A stretch of DNA of 64,000 nt from Spirochaetae bacterium HGW-Spirochaetae-2 (GCA_002839355.1 PGXW01000018.1:1-64000); one strand, 5' to 3'; positions 7,783 through 17,083 are shown, counted from the stretch's first letter. Numbers and translations are program-made. The notes: generated by a model from the sequence alone, not told the origin.

Positions 7783-8985
7783 CTACTCCTTGATCGAGTA
7801 GGGTTTCACTACCAATAGATAGGGAATGCAGAGCAACGATGCAGCAACAGCCATGACCACGAAGGCAGTGGGAATCGACCAGGCCTCGCCTATAGCTCCG
7901 ACAGCAGGGAATACCACGATCATGAACAGGCTGAAGGCCATGCTCTGGAATGAGAGGATCGTCGCCCGCTGTGCACTGGGGATGAGCCTGTTGATATAGG
8001 TTCCGACCGCCGTGATCAGAATACCCTCCACACACCCCACCAGGATGAAGAACACCTGACCGAAGGGAGTTGTGGCGACTCCCCACAGGCAAAACAGCAT
8101 CAACAACGGCATGAACGTCAACACACCACGTTCGCCGATACGTTGTTCGATCTTCGCAGCCTTCACCGCTGTGATTCCCGCAACCACCGCATTCGCCGCG
8201 AAAACCAAACCAATATCGAATTCCGTCCATCCCAAGGCTATCCAATGGTTCTGCAAGTAGAAGAATTGCACGGTGATCAAACAGAACAACAATTCGGAGA
8301 ACACGATGAAGAATGCGATCCGTCCCCGCTTGCGCATGATGGCGAGACTCTCGACCAGTTGCATACGCATCGAATTGCCGATTTTCCCCAGCAAGCCCCC
8401 GTGCCTTCCAAAGGCTTCGTTCCGCTCGATATGCGGCTCCCGGAACAGGAACGCGCACACCGCGGCTGCCGTGAAAAACCCCATCGACAAACCGAATACG
8501 GCTGCATACGAGCGCAAGGCAAGATAGCCTCCGAGCGCGAAAGAGACGATCAAGGTTGCCTGATACACAAGTTCCTGCTTTCCCGCGACCTTCATGTACT
8601 TGTGTTCCCTACCGTCGAGCAGCAACGAATCGTATACCAGGGCATCTCCAGCCCCCGATTCCAAATTGTTGCCCAATGCCGTTGCCACGAACGCGATTGC
8701 CTGGAGAGGAAAACTGCGTGCGTAGAACATGATCGCTAAACTGGCGACCGAGACTATCCTTCCCGCAATCCGGCTGACCTTCCTACCCCAAAGGTCGGCG
8801 ACCACACCGGTCGGCACTTCCATGAGGAAACTGGTGATATGGTAGATACCCTCGAGAATTCCCAGTTGGACCAGGTTGAACCCTCGGGAAGCGAGATAGA
8901 TCATCCACAGTCCATGGGTCAAGTTCATGGATCCGAGTGATACATAGAGATAATTCAAGCCAATGTTCCGACCGTACCGCTTCAC
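7783..8985 (-). CDS. MFS family transporter, 12 membrane segments
   Basis: A 400-residue major facilitator. The loop after helix 2 carries the MFS signature as EVPTGVVADLWGRKVS, and hydrophobic segments continue to the basic C-terminus (VVKPYSIKE). I chose the GTG at 8985 because AGGAGG lies five bases upstream; the longer frame adds 51 residues without MFS resemblance. There is no enzyme partner in an operon. The subgroup resembles small drug or unknown-substrate carriers rather than the sugar/proton symporters with known motifs, so the substrate is open. Confidence 0.8.
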   Translation of the reverse strand: MKRYGRNIGLNYLYVSLGSMNLTHGLWMIYLASRGFNLVQLGILEGIYHITSFLMEVPTGVVADLWGRKVSRIAGRIVSVASLAIMFYARSFPLQAIAFVATALGNNLESGAGDALVYDSLLLDGREHKYMKVAGKQELVYQATLIVSFALGGYLALRSYAAVFGLSMGFFTAAAVCAFLFREPHIERNEAFGRHGGLLGKIGNSMRMQLVESLAIMRKRGRIAFFIVFSELLFCLITVQFFYLQNHWIALGWTEFDIGLVFAANAVVAGITAVKAAKIEQRIGERGVLTFMPLLMLFCLWGVATTPFGQVFFILVGCVEGILITAVGTYINRLIPSAQRATILSFQSMAFSLFMIVVFPAVGAIGEAWSIPTAFVVMAVAASLLCIPYLLVVKPYSIKE

Positions 8986-9096
8986 CCCAGCCTCCTTTTG
9001 CAGCCGCACTATTGTACTCCCGCCCGACAGCGAAGGCAAGCGGCCACTCTTGGCAGGGAAACCCGTCTTGGGGTAAGGTTGGTGTGGAGGTATCCA

Positions 9097-9609
9097 ATGA
9101 TCGTTCCCTACAGAGACCACCAACCTGACATCGAACAAGCCGCATATATCGCCCCAAGTGCCGATATTGTCGGAAATGTCGTCCTAGGAGCCGAGTGCAC
9201 GATCTGGTTCAATGCTACTGTCCGTGGGGATATGGCCCGGATCACCATTGGCGGTGGTACCAATATCCAGGACAACGCCGTGGTGCATGTGAACGACGGC
9301 ATGCCCACCGTAATCGGCGAAGCGGTGACTGTCGGACATGGGGCGATCATCCATGCCTGTACCATTGGCAACAGGTGTCTGGTGGGCATGGGTGCGATAA
9401 TCTTGGATGAAGCGGTGATCGGAGAGGAGTGCCTGGTAGCTGCCGGTGCTCTGGTCCCACCCCGCAAGCAGTTCCCTCCGCGATCGCTTATCGTCGGCTC
9501 CCCTGCGAAGGTCGCCAGGTCGCTGACCGACCGTGAAGTGACGGACTTGCAGGAAAATGCTCGCCACTATGTGCAGTATGGCAAGGAATATGCTTCCCAG
9601 AAATCTTGA
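9097..9609 (+). CDS. Gamma-class carbonic anhydrase family protein (YrdA/PaaY-like)
   Basis: A 170-residue left-handed beta-helix protein made of hexapeptide repeats (for example IVGNVVLGAECTIW, TVIGEAVTVG, AIIHACTIG). Three histidines, H64 in VVHVND and H81 and H86 in GHGAIIH, sit where the gamma-carbonic anhydrase zinc ligands do. The Arg of TVRGD and the NIQDN segment are also present. The ATG at 9097 follows GGAGG by six bases. Members of this group are either carbonic anhydrases or acyl-group hydrolases, so I leave the reaction open. Confidence 0.8.
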   Translation: MIVPYRDHQPDIEQAAYIAPSADIVGNVVLGAECTIWFNATVRGDMARITIGGGTNIQDNAVVHVNDGMPTVIGEAVTVGHGAIIHACTIGNRCLVGMGAIILDEAVIGEECLVAAGALVPPRKQFPPRSLIVGSPAKVARSLTDREVTDLQENARHYVQYGKEYASQKS

Positions 9610-9656
9610 CAAGTAGTTTTACAACTTGATGGTTGCATAGCCATGTGAATAGGTAC

Positions 9657-10307
9657 CTAAGCGTACGTCAAAAGCGCGGAGGGCTCGTCGATCATACCGA
9701 GCACATGCTCGACCGGCGGCGCCTCATGGCCCCGTGAAAAGCCGAATCCCCAATCGACTCCGACGAAATCGACACCGACAGCCAAAGCTCCATCCAAATC
9801 GTGGGGAGTGTCACCAACCATCAATACTTGATCGAGGTCGGTTTCGCCCAATCGAGCGAGGGCTCTGGTTATGATATCGGCCTTGGTCAACGTCCCCGCC
9901 AAATCTGCACCCGAGACAATGGAAAAATACTGGGAAAGGCCGAAATGTTCGAGGATAGTCGCGGCCAACGGTTCCAACTTCAATGTCGCCACACCGAGGA
10001 CGATACCCTGCCCTTTCAATTTCTCCAGCAACCCGGGAATCCCTGCATAGACCTGTGCCTGGAACATGGCCCCGTCATTGGCATACTTGGCCCGGTAAAT
10101 TTCGCAAGCCTTGGGAATGAGGGACTCTTCGAGACCACAGGCAACCCGGAAACAGGCAGCCAAGGGAGGCCCGACGAATTTCCGCAATTGGGATGCGGGC
10201 AGAGTCTTCAAACCAAGGACCTCCATGGTATGGTTGGCCGTAGCAAAAATCCCTGGGGAGGTATCCACCAGGGTTCCATCCAAATCGAACAATATGATAG
10301 ATCGCAT
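9657..10307 (-). CDS. gph: HAD-superfamily phosphatase, phosphoglycolate phosphatase-like
   Basis: A 216-residue HAD hydrolase with all four motifs: DLDGTLVDT (8-16, nucleophile Asp), VATLK (motif II), the Lys of TLTKADII (motif III) and MVGDTPHDLDGA (motif IV). The helical cap between motifs I and II is of the Gph/PGP type (FVGPPLAACF). It would remove phosphate from a small sugar or glycolate phosphate in the cytoplasm. Specificity is not visible. It converges toward the carbonic anhydrase-like gene, with 47 bases between the stops. Confidence 0.75.
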   Translation of the reverse strand: MRSIILFDLDGTLVDTSPGIFATANHTMEVLGLKTLPASQLRKFVGPPLAACFRVACGLEESLIPKACEIYRAKYANDGAMFQAQVYAGIPGLLEKLKGQGIVLGVATLKLEPLAATILEHFGLSQYFSIVSGADLAGTLTKADIITRALARLGETDLDQVLMVGDTPHDLDGALAVGVDFVGVDWGFGFSRGHEAPPVEHVLGMIDEPSALLTYA

Positions 10308-10348
10308 GCAGCGACCATAGAATATTTAGCGGTTTTTCACAAGATGCC

Positions 10349-10870
10349 TCAACGTCGGCGACTGTGGATCAGCTTCCTTCTGACTCCATTTCCCAAGATT
10401 CCCACCAGGGCCATCGCCAGGCAGAGGAATTTCAACGTGGTCGCGGCACTTACCACCAACGGCATCCAGGACGATTGCAGCGGGTACATCAACAACATGA
10501 CATCTATCCAGATATTCTCCAGCAAGTCCATCAGGCCGGCTGCCAACACGAGGTTCGGCAATACCGTCCCTCCACCACCGATGCGCAGGGCAAACTGCCG
10601 TAGGAGGGGATAGAAGAATACGATGAACAGATAGTCGATGAGATGGAACACCAGATACCCATCGCGCCCGGTGGCGACCTGACTTTCGATATCCTGCCAG
10701 ACGAGCGAACTGTCGAAGCGGATCTTCAAATCCATGACATGTTCCATGACGATAGGCAACATGCCGAACACCCTGGTGACCATGAGCACGTACAACGCGG
10801 CCACAATGACGGAACGCACTACCAGCGGTCTACGCCCCAAACGATGAAGCAAGTCCTTCTGTTGTTCCAT
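10349..10870 (-). CDS. Integral membrane protein, 173 residues, unknown function
   Basis: Four hydrophobic segments are visible: VVRSVIVAALYVLMVT near the start, YLFIVFFYPLLRQFAL, LPNLVLAAGLMDLLENIWIDVMLL, and VVSAATTLKFLCLAMALVGIL near the end. A basic tail (RRKLIHSRRR) probably faces the cytoplasm. The ATG at 10870 has GGAGG a few bases upstream; an ATG 17 codons earlier lacks it. No family motif is recognised. Confidence 0.65.
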   Translation of the reverse strand: MEQQKDLLHRLGRRPLVVRSVIVAALYVLMVTRVFGMLPIVMEHVMDLKIRFDSSLVWQDIESQVATGRDGYLVFHLIDYLFIVFFYPLLRQFALRIGGGGTVLPNLVLAAGLMDLLENIWIDVMLLMYPLQSSWMPLVVSAATTLKFLCLAMALVGILGNGVRRKLIHSRRR

Positions 10871-10968
10871 GGATCCTCCGTTGTACCAGTATAGTCCTCC
10901 CACAATCAGTTGGCAATCCAATCGGACGCATGGTATTCTGGGAAGAAACCTAGGGGAGGGACTTTGGC

Positions 10969-11724
10969 ATGCGGTATATTCGTTTCGAACATGAAGGCAC
11001 TATCGGGTATGGAATCGTGGAGGCTGATCGGGTGATGTTCATGGACGGCTCTCCGTTCGCCGAATATTCTTTGACAGGAACATCCATGGCGTTTGGGGAG
11101 GTGACCCCGCTCAGCCCATGCGAACCGACCAAGGGTGTCTGCATCGGATTGAACTACCGGGACCATGCAGAGGAAGTGCATGCCGCGATCCCGACCAGTC
11201 CGGTCGTATTCATAAAGCCATCGGGTTGCGTCATTGGACCTGAGCAACAAATCGTCTACCCACCTCTTTCCAAACGGGTCGACTTCGAGGCGGAACTGGC
11301 CATTGTCATCGGCCGCACAGCTTCAAAAGTCAGCGAGGCCGATGCCAATTCGTACATCCTCGGCTATACCTGTGCCAACGATGTGACCGCCCGGGACCTG
11401 CAACCGCACGATGGCCAATGGACAGTAGCCAAGGGCTTCGACACTTTCCTGCCACTCGGACCGGTGATCACCGACGAGGTCGACCCGACCAGTCTAGTGA
11501 TTACGAGCCGGTTGAACGGAACCGTTTGCCAGAACTCGAACACACGGAACCTGATCTTCGGGTGCGCCTACCTGGTCAGCTACCTTTCGCACATCATGAC
11601 CCTCTACCCTGGCGATGTCATCCTCACGGGAACACCGTCGGGTATCGGGCCGATGCAACCAGGCGACACGATAGAAGTGGAGATCGAAGGAGTCGGTATC
11701 CTGAGGAACACCGTTACCTGCTGA
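10969..11724 (+). CDS. Fumarylacetoacetate hydrolase family protein
   Basis: A 251-residue FAH-family enzyme. The family hallmark CIGLNYRDHAEEV (58-70) is followed by the metal ligands E107 and E109 (VDFEAELAI) and D138 (CANDVTARDLQ). Then come KGFDTFLPLGP and the C-terminal GDVILTGTPSGIGP. Members cleave or decarboxylate 2-oxo acids, including acylpyruvates, 2-keto-3-deoxy sugar acids and oxaloacetate. Next to the Tct carboxylate transporter, a sugar-acid or dicarboxylate product is plausible. Its 3' end overlaps convergent tctA by 11 bases. Confidence 0.85.
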   Translation: MRYIRFEHEGTIGYGIVEADRVMFMDGSPFAEYSLTGTSMAFGEVTPLSPCEPTKGVCIGLNYRDHAEEVHAAIPTSPVVFIKPSGCVIGPEQQIVYPPLSKRVDFEAELAIVIGRTASKVSEADANSYILGYTCANDVTARDLQPHDGQWTVAKGFDTFLPLGPVITDEVDPTSLVITSRLNGTVCQNSNTRNLIFGCAYLVSYLSHIMTLYPGDVILTGTPSGIGPMQPGDTIEVEIEGVGILRNTVTC

Positions 11725-13204
11725 CTCCACGTTTGAACAACTTCTGCTTGAACAGACTGGAGACGATGGTGAATATAGCCAACGACAGGAACACAACCGT
11801 GATCGGACGGTTGTAGAGGAACGAGTAGTTGCCGTCGAACATGATCAGTGCCCTCCGGTAGTTGGTTTCGGCCATGGGTCCCAGAATAACCGCCAGGACG
11901 ATGGGTGAAACGATGACGTCGGCCTTCAGCATCACATATCCGATGATACCGAACACGATGGTGACGAAAACGTCGAAAATGCTATTGTTCATCGAATACG
12001 AACCGACCACCGAAAGGGTAAGCACGACGGGAACGATAATCTGTTTCGGTACACTCAACGCCTTCACGAAGAATCGGATTCCGGCAAGCCCGATGATACC
12101 CATGAAAACGTTCGCGAGCAACATGATCGCAAAAATACTGTTGACGATATCCGATTGCTGGGTGAACAACAGGGGTCCGGGCTGGAGCCCCATGATGATC
12201 AATCCACCCAACAGCACCGCGGTATTGGAGTCGCCGGGAACCGCAAGGGACAACAACGGAATCATCGCACCGCCGGTGCTCGCATTGTTCGCGGCCTCGG
12301 GGGCAGCGATTCCCTTCAACTCTCCCGTACCGAAATTCTCATTCTTCTTCGCATTGCGTTTGGCTTCGTTGTATGCGGTGAATGCGGCGATATCACCACC
12401 GGCTCCCGGAACAGCCCCGATAAAGGCTCCCATGAGCGCCGATTTGATGATGGTCGGCAGTATGCTGAGGAATTCCTTGAAGTTGATCAACTTGCTGTGG
12501 ACACCTTTCAGGATCGTCTTCTCCTTGAACATCGATTCCATTTCGACGAAACATTGCGGAAGTGCGAACAGGCCGACCATGAGGGGAATGAACGCGACTC
12601 CACTGAGCAATTCGGTACGTCCGAAGGTAAATCGGGGAATCGCCGAGATCGGATCCAGCCCTATCGAGGCGATGATCAATCCGAAGAAACCTGCCATGAG
12701 GCCCTTCACGATATTCTTGTTTGATATGCTTGCGATGATGGAAAGCCCGAACACTGCGAGAGCGAAGAATTCGGGAGCGGCGAACCGCAAGGTGAATTTG
12801 GCGAGAATCGGTGCAATCGTAGTCAACAGGAGTACGCTGATGATACCACCGATTGAGGAAGACAATGTGGAAGTCGCCAGAGCCTTGCCGGCTTGGCCCC
12901 GTTTTGCCAGGGCATAACCGTCGAACGTCGTCGCGGCCGCCGAAGGTGTTCCGGGGGTATTTATGAGTATCGCTGTGATGGATCCTCCGTAGATCGCGCC
13001 ACAATAGACGCTCAACAGGAGTGCGAAGCTCATCTTTGCTTCCATGCCGAAGGTTACGGGTAGCAATACCGCCATCGCCATGGTCGAAGTGAGCCCTGGC
13101 AATGCACCGATGGTGATACCCGAGACCACCCCGAAAATCATGAGGAGGAACACCATGGGATTGCTGAAGACAGACATGAGACCTTGCATAAGGTTACTAA
13201 ACAT
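11714..13204 (-). CDS. tctA: Tripartite tricarboxylate transporter, large membrane subunit TctA
   Basis: A 496-residue protein with about 12 membrane helices and the TctA signature GALPGLTSTMAMAVLLPVTFGM near residues 33-55. The symmetrical second loop GAVPGAGGDIAAF and AAPEAANNA are also present. With TctB and the binding protein TctC it makes a secondary, ion-driven importer of carboxylates such as citrate, tartrate or sugar acids. The order here is tctC-tctB-tctA on one strand, with nine bases between tctB and tctA. Confidence 0.92.
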   Translation of the reverse strand: MFSNLMQGLMSVFSNPMVFLLMIFGVVSGITIGALPGLTSTMAMAVLLPVTFGMEAKMSFALLLSVYCGAIYGGSITAILINTPGTPSAAATTFDGYALAKRGQAGKALATSTLSSSIGGIISVLLLTTIAPILAKFTLRFAAPEFFALAVFGLSIIASISNKNIVKGLMAGFFGLIIASIGLDPISAIPRFTFGRTELLSGVAFIPLMVGLFALPQCFVEMESMFKEKTILKGVHSKLINFKEFLSILPTIIKSALMGAFIGAVPGAGGDIAAFTAYNEAKRNAKKNENFGTGELKGIAAPEAANNASTGGAMIPLLSLAVPGDSNTAVLLGGLIIMGLQPGPLLFTQQSDIVNSIFAIMLLANVFMGIIGLAGIRFFVKALSVPKQIIVPVVLTLSVVGSYSMNNSIFDVFVTIVFGIIGYVMLKADVIVSPIVLAVILGPMAETNYRRALIMFDGNYSFLYNRPITVVFLSLAIFTIVSSLFKQKLFKRGVSR

Positions 13205-13212
13205 ATAACACC

Positions 13213-13683
13213 TCAGTAGAATAGTAGGCCGCTGGGTAGCGGGATATTGAGTACATTTTGGAACATGAAGTAGATGAGCAGGGGAGTAACGATCGGTTCT
13301 ACGATCAAGACCACCTTGTTCTTTACCTTGAAATAGAACAGGAAGGCTACATTCATCGCAACCATCGCAATGATGAATCCGACAAAAACCATCAGGACCA
13401 CGGACAGGAATACTATCAGCAGGCCGATACCGACCATCTTGATGCTATCGGGTTCGAACATCCTCTTCCTGTCTTCCTTCTTCTCCGTACGTGCTTCATG
13501 GAAATTCGTGACGATCAGGATAAGACTCAAGACAATAATCCCATAACTCAACATCCGGGGAAACGTGGGTGTACCCATGGTCAGCGGCTGACTCTCTGAA
13601 ACGGGGATTCCTGCCGAGAGGACCAGCACCAAGGCCGCGAACAGGATAAAAAACAGGGCCACTATGATATTTATTCTTGCCAT
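13213..13683 (-). CDS. tctB: Tripartite tricarboxylate transporter, small membrane subunit TctB
   Basis: A 156-residue protein with four hydrophobic segments: an N-terminal helix (IIVALFFILFAALVLVLS), one near residues 45-60 (YGIIVLSLILIV), a long pair in the middle (IGLLIVFLSVVLMVFVGFIIAMVAM) and a C-terminal segment ending PSGLLFY. Size, topology and position between tctC and tctA identify it; TctB has little sequence conservation. It completes the membrane part of the importer. Confidence 0.85.
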   Translation of the reverse strand: MARINIIVALFFILFAALVLVLSAGIPVSESQPLTMGTPTFPRMLSYGIIVLSLILIVTNFHEARTEKKEDRKRMFEPDSIKMVGIGLLIVFLSVVLMVFVGFIIAMVAMNVAFLFYFKVKNKVVLIVEPIVTPLLIYFMFQNVLNIPLPSGLLFY

Positions 13684-13708
13684 ATACCTACCTTCTCACA
13701 TAGATAAT

Positions 13709-13740
13709 GCGATACCTTGCGTCAAACCGCAAGGTATCGC
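13709..13740 (-). other. Intercistronic hairpin after tctC
   Basis: A perfect 13-bp inverted repeat (GCGATACCTTGCG and its complement) with a six-base loop lies between the tctC stop at 13757 and the tctB start at 13683. It has no T-run, so it is unlikely to be a full terminator. It more likely protects the 3' end of the binding-protein message or lowers read-through to tctBA. Confidence 0.75.
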
Positions 13741-13756
13741 TTGAATCCAACAGTAC

Positions 13757-14677
13757 TTATTTCGACAACATCTTTGTGGTCGCGACATCCTGCTCTTCCA
13801 TGAAGGTCCAGAAATCGGCGCTTGACTTGAAGTCGATGTTGAAAGCTGCCTTCTTCATGAAGTCCTTGAAGCCCTGTTCGTTGGCGGCTTTGGTGAAGGC
13901 GTCCTCAAGAATGGCGATGACTTCCTTCGGAGTTCCCTTGGGAGCGGCAAGACCTCTCCACGAACCCATCTGTGCATCGATTCCCAATTCTTTCAAAGTC
14001 GGAACATTGGGGACCGCATCGAGTCTCTTCTCGGACATGACTGCGAGGGGAACGAGTTCGCCGGCATCGATCTGGCCCTTGGCCTCTCCGACGTTGACGA
14101 TCGCGAAATCGACGTGGCCACCGAGGACAGCAGGAACACGCTCAGCTGCACCACCATATGGAATATCCTGGTGGATGACACCGGTCTGGGCTTGGATGGT
14201 CAACAGGTAGAAGTTGGGGTTCTCGCCACCGGACTTGTACTTGTTGTCGTTCAACATCTCGACAACGTTCAGGTTGGCGTTCTTCTTGGCGACGACAATC
14301 GTTCCGGGATCGTTGTTGAACATGAGGATCGGTTCGAATTCCTTGTATCCGACAGGACTCAGGTTCATGATCGAAAGGTTGACGATATTGGGTGCGAACA
14401 TGGTGAGGGTATATCCGTCGGGACGTGCCTTCGCCGCTTCTGCCCAACCGACCGCTCCACCACCACCAGTCTTGTTGATGATTGTGATGGGTTGTCCCAA
14501 ATGGGGTTCCGCGAATTGTGCGATAGCACGTGCTACAGCATCCGTTCCGCCACCAGCCGCATAGGGGACGATGATTTGGATGTTTCTTTCAGGAAATGCC
14601 GCTTCTTTGGTTCCACTGGCGAACACAGATACTGAAACAAGTGCAATACAGATGAAAAGAACTAACAATTTTCTCAT
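13757..14677 (-). CDS. tctC: Tripartite tricarboxylate transporter, periplasmic binding protein TctC
   Basis: A 306-residue solute-binding protein. Residues 1-21 are a signal peptide (MRKLLVLFICIALVSVSVFA), followed by SGTKEA. The mature part shows the TctC pattern: PERNIQIIVPYAAGGGTDAVAR, then TIINKTGGGGAVGW, and late VPNVPTLKELG. It captures the carboxylate for TctAB. The ATG at 14677 follows AGGAG by seven bases. The same frame stays open about 50 codons upstream, but the signal peptide fixes the start. Confidence 0.9.
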   Translation of the reverse strand: MRKLLVLFICIALVSVSVFASGTKEAAFPERNIQIIVPYAAGGGTDAVARAIAQFAEPHLGQPITIINKTGGGGAVGWAEAAKARPDGYTLTMFAPNIVNLSIMNLSPVGYKEFEPILMFNNDPGTIVVAKKNANLNVVEMLNDNKYKSGGENPNFYLLTIQAQTGVIHQDIPYGGAAERVPAVLGGHVDFAIVNVGEAKGQIDAGELVPLAVMSEKRLDAVPNVPTLKELGIDAQMGSWRGLAAPKGTPKEVIAILEDAFTKAANEQGFKDFMKKAAFNIDFKSSADFWTFMEEQDVATTKMLSK

Positions 14678-14945
14678 GATTCCGCTCCTAATAATTTTTT
14701 TGGATTCTATGAATCCTTTTCCTCGATATGACCACAGCAACCCTGTGGTCCCTTTTGCAGACATACCGTCTACAGATTCGAACCGTTTGAAAAACCTCTC
14801 CATTAACGATGCATACCTCCTTTTCATGTGGCAGGACCGTAATTCCGGTGATGCCAGGATGAATGGTATCTCACCCTACGTTCCCTGCACTCACTCGGTA
14901 ATGGACCAATTGTAATTGTTCCGCTACCCTCGTTTCGTTGGGGAA
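14678..14945. other. tctC leader region with hairpins, SD-like site and one copy of a repeat
   Basis: This 268-base gap has no recognisable gene. A GGATTC/GAATCC stem lies at 14702-14716 and an 8-bp perfect stem GACCACAG/CTGTGGTC at 14730-14750, both in the presumed tctC leader. A strong ribosome-binding-like AAAAGGAGGT occurs near 14817-14826 on the minus strand, followed by a three-codon ATG-CAT-CGT-TAA and by an ATG in frame with tctC. The upstream part holds repeat copy A. Confidence 0.5.
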
Positions 14946-14948
14946 TCA
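14865..14948. repeat. Intergenic repeat, copy A
   Basis: About 80 bases that align with 50550-50634 at roughly three quarters identity. Shared blocks are TACGTT-CCTGCACTC-CTCGG, then TGGACCA, a hairpin and CTCG-TTCGTT-GG. The inner stem GGACCAATTG/TAATTGTTCC differs in sequence from copy B but keeps its pairing. The element ends inside the stop codon of the hydroxyacid dehydrogenase gene at 14946. Confidence 0.6.
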
Positions 14949-15905
14949 GACGGGGTGGCGATTCCCCCTTCCCTCCAATACCGATTGGATATTGTCTATC
15001 GCCATGCCGAGCATGGTCAGGATCGCTTCTTTCGTAGCAGCCCCGATGTGGGGAAGGACGATGAACCGGTCGTCCTCCAAAAATGGCGAGTCGAATGGCG
15101 GTTCCTTTTCGAAAACATCGGTGGCTACCTGGGAAACCTGGCCGGATTGGACTGCGGCGTACAACGCGGCCTCATCGGCTATACCGCCCCTGGCCATGTT
15201 CAACACATACACACCCCGTTTTGTCTTCGCCAGGAATTCGGCATCGACGACATGCCGTGTCGAAGGAAGGAGCGGAAGGTGTATGGAGATGAAGTCCGAT
15301 TTCGCGGCGATTTCATCCAACGAAGCATAGGCAACCCCATACTCCTTGGCCATCTCTTCGTTCGGGAAGGCATCGTAGGCGAGGATTTCCACACCGAAAG
15401 GTTGCAGATACCGGGCCAATTGCTTGCCCACGTTACCGAAGCCCAACAGTCCGACACACTTTCCACGCAATTCGAATCCGACCTCGGGCGCCCACATCTT
15501 TTTGCGCAAGTCGTTGCACAGGTTTTGTGTGTTCCGAGCCATGCCCAACATGAGTCCGAGTGTGAGCTCGGCGACAGCATTGCTGTTGGATCCAGGACAA
15601 TTGGATACTTCGATTCCATACTTGCGTGCCGCTTCGCGATCGATGTTGTCGACTCCGACTCCAAGCTTGCTCACCGACTTCAGGTTCTTCCCAGCTGCGA
15701 AGACAGCTTCGGTCACCTTTTCAAGATTGATGACATATCCGTCAACGTGCGCGATCGCTTCACATACCGCCTGCTCTTCCATCGGTTCATCCCGGTATAC
15801 GGTCTTGAACGAATAGCCCACATCCTGTGCGCGTAGCGCAAGATATGGAGAGACGATCTCCTTCAGGTCGGTCGGTAGAACAATCAGAATTTCCTTAACA
15901 GCCAT
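14946..15905 (-). CDS. NAD-dependent D-2-hydroxyacid dehydrogenase (phosphoglycerate dehydrogenase-like)
   Basis: A 319-residue enzyme of the SerA-like family. The NAD-binding fold shows GLLGFGNVGKQLARYLQPFG near the middle, then IHLPLLPSTRHVVD, VLNMARGGIADEAAL (catalytic Arg region), the Glu of VATDVFEKEPPF, and the catalytic His in LPHIGAATKEA. The N-terminal SVSKLGVGVDNIDREAARKYG is typical. It oxidises or reduces a 2-hydroxy acid. It lies near the Tct transporter and two TTAA-CG-TTTAA operators lie upstream, so a hydroxy or sugar-acid role is more likely than serine synthesis. Confidence 0.85.
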   Translation of the reverse strand: MAVKEILIVLPTDLKEIVSPYLALRAQDVGYSFKTVYRDEPMEEQAVCEAIAHVDGYVINLEKVTEAVFAAGKNLKSVSKLGVGVDNIDREAARKYGIEVSNCPGSNSNAVAELTLGLMLGMARNTQNLCNDLRKKMWAPEVGFELRGKCVGLLGFGNVGKQLARYLQPFGVEILAYDAFPNEEMAKEYGVAYASLDEIAAKSDFISIHLPLLPSTRHVVDAEFLAKTKRGVYVLNMARGGIADEAALYAAVQSGQVSQVATDVFEKEPPFDSPFLEDDRFIVLPHIGAATKEAILTMLGMAIDNIQSVLEGRGNRHPV

Positions 15906-15981
15906 ATAACATCCCCATATTTTCTTTGAATTTCTTTGAATTTTCCGATCCTTGTTGCCATCCAGGATCATTTGGCGCGAT

Positions 15982-16015
15982 TTAAACGTTTAACACTCAA
16001 TATTTAATCGTTTAA
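15982..16015. promoter_or_regulatory. Two LacI-type operators, TTAAACGTTTAA and TTAATCGTTTAA
   Basis: A perfect 12-bp palindrome at 15982-15993 and a one-mismatch copy at 16004-16015, both centred on CG. Their centres are 22 bases apart, about two helix turns, which suits co-operative binding on one DNA face. They sit between the LacI gene at 16062 and the start of the dehydrogenase gene at 15905. The same motif occurs before the LacI gene itself at 17084-17095 and twice more at 18496-18672. Confidence 0.75.
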
Positions 16016-16061
16016 CTCTTACACCTATAAAAGCCAACTACTTCTCCCTGTTATACTTGGA

Positions 16062-17060
16062 TCAACACCCGCAAGATTTCCGAACCACCAACTCGGGTTC
16101 GAAGGCGATGGTCCGGGAGGGTTCTTGCCCCCGGCTCCTCACCAGACCGATGATCATTGCCCCGATTGCCTGCCCCATCTCGTACATCGGATACCGTACG
16201 ACAGAAATCGGGGGGTCCACGATTGTCGCCCACTGGGTATCGTCATATCCCAAGAATGCGATATCCTGTGGAATCCGATAACCCGCATCCTTGAGGAATT
16301 GGAAGGCTCCTAACGTCAAGGCGTTGTTGCTGGTGAATACCGCATCCGGTTTCGGATCCTGGTTCATCAGCTCCTTCATCCCCTGGTAGCCTTCGGCAAC
16401 GGTAAATTCCCTGATGCTTATATAGTTGGAATCGACCTCACGGCCACTTTCCAACAATGCTTCCTTGTAACCGAACAACCTGTCACGTCCGACGTTCAGA
16501 TGTTGGGGTCCGGCCAGTATGGCTACCCTCTTGTAGTCATGTCCGATCAGATGGGTAGTTCCGACATACGCCGCCTTGAAGTTCTTCACCTGCACCTTGT
16601 TGTACTGGTCCGAGACGGGAACCCGGTTGAAGAAAACCAACGGCGTATCGATATTCTCGAAATGCGATTCCTCGCTTCCAGCCAGCGAGACCATGAGTCC
16701 CTCGATCCGCCGGCTGAGCAGGACCCGCAGGTTCTCGCGCTCAAGGTTCGAATCGGAATTTGTCTCGCACAAGATCAGGTTGTAGCCGTTTTCGGCGAGA
16801 GAGTCTTCGATTCCCCGAACCACCGGAGGGAAGAACGGGTTGGCGATGTCGGAAATCAGCAGACCGATCAATTTCGTGTCCCGCATCTTCAGACTCTTGG
16901 CAAGATTGTTCGGAATATAATCGAGCGATTCGATTACCTCGAGAATTTTCCGTTTTGTCCCTTCGCTCACATTTTTCGTGTTGTTGATCACATTCGAAAC
17001 GGTGGCAGTCGATACTCCGGCAATTGCGGCCACATCCTGCATCGTGGGCTTTTTCTTCAC
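16062..17060 (-). CDS. LacI-family transcriptional regulator
   Basis: A 332-residue regulator. The N-terminal helix-turn-helix reads MQDVAAIAGVSTATVSNVIN, with the hinge helix LAKSLKM near residue 58. The effector domain begins LIGLLISDIANPFFPPVVRG and has AVFTSNNALTLGAFQFL and FLGYDDTQWATIVDPPISVV. A TTAATCGTTTAA site 24 bases before its start suggests self-control, and two more sites control the neighbouring dehydrogenase gene. The likely effector is a sugar acid or its breakdown product. Confidence 0.9.
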   Translation of the reverse strand: MKKKPTMQDVAAIAGVSTATVSNVINNTKNVSEGTKRKILEVIESLDYIPNNLAKSLKMRDTKLIGLLISDIANPFFPPVVRGIEDSLAENGYNLILCETNSDSNLERENLRVLLSRRIEGLMVSLAGSEESHFENIDTPLVFFNRVPVSDQYNKVQVKNFKAAYVGTTHLIGHDYKRVAILAGPQHLNVGRDRLFGYKEALLESGREVDSNYISIREFTVAEGYQGMKELMNQDPKPDAVFTSNNALTLGAFQFLKDAGYRIPQDIAFLGYDDTQWATIVDPPISVVRYPMYEMGQAIGAMIIGLVRSRGQEPSRTIAFEPELVVRKSCGC

Positions 17061-17083
17061 ATCAACTCCCCTGTCGCTTCGTG

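Noticed and set aside
14678-14827. A 50-residue N-terminal extension of TctC
   Set aside because: The signal peptide at 14677 and its ribosome site fix the start. The extension is read through the leader hairpins, though a leader peptide cannot be excluded.
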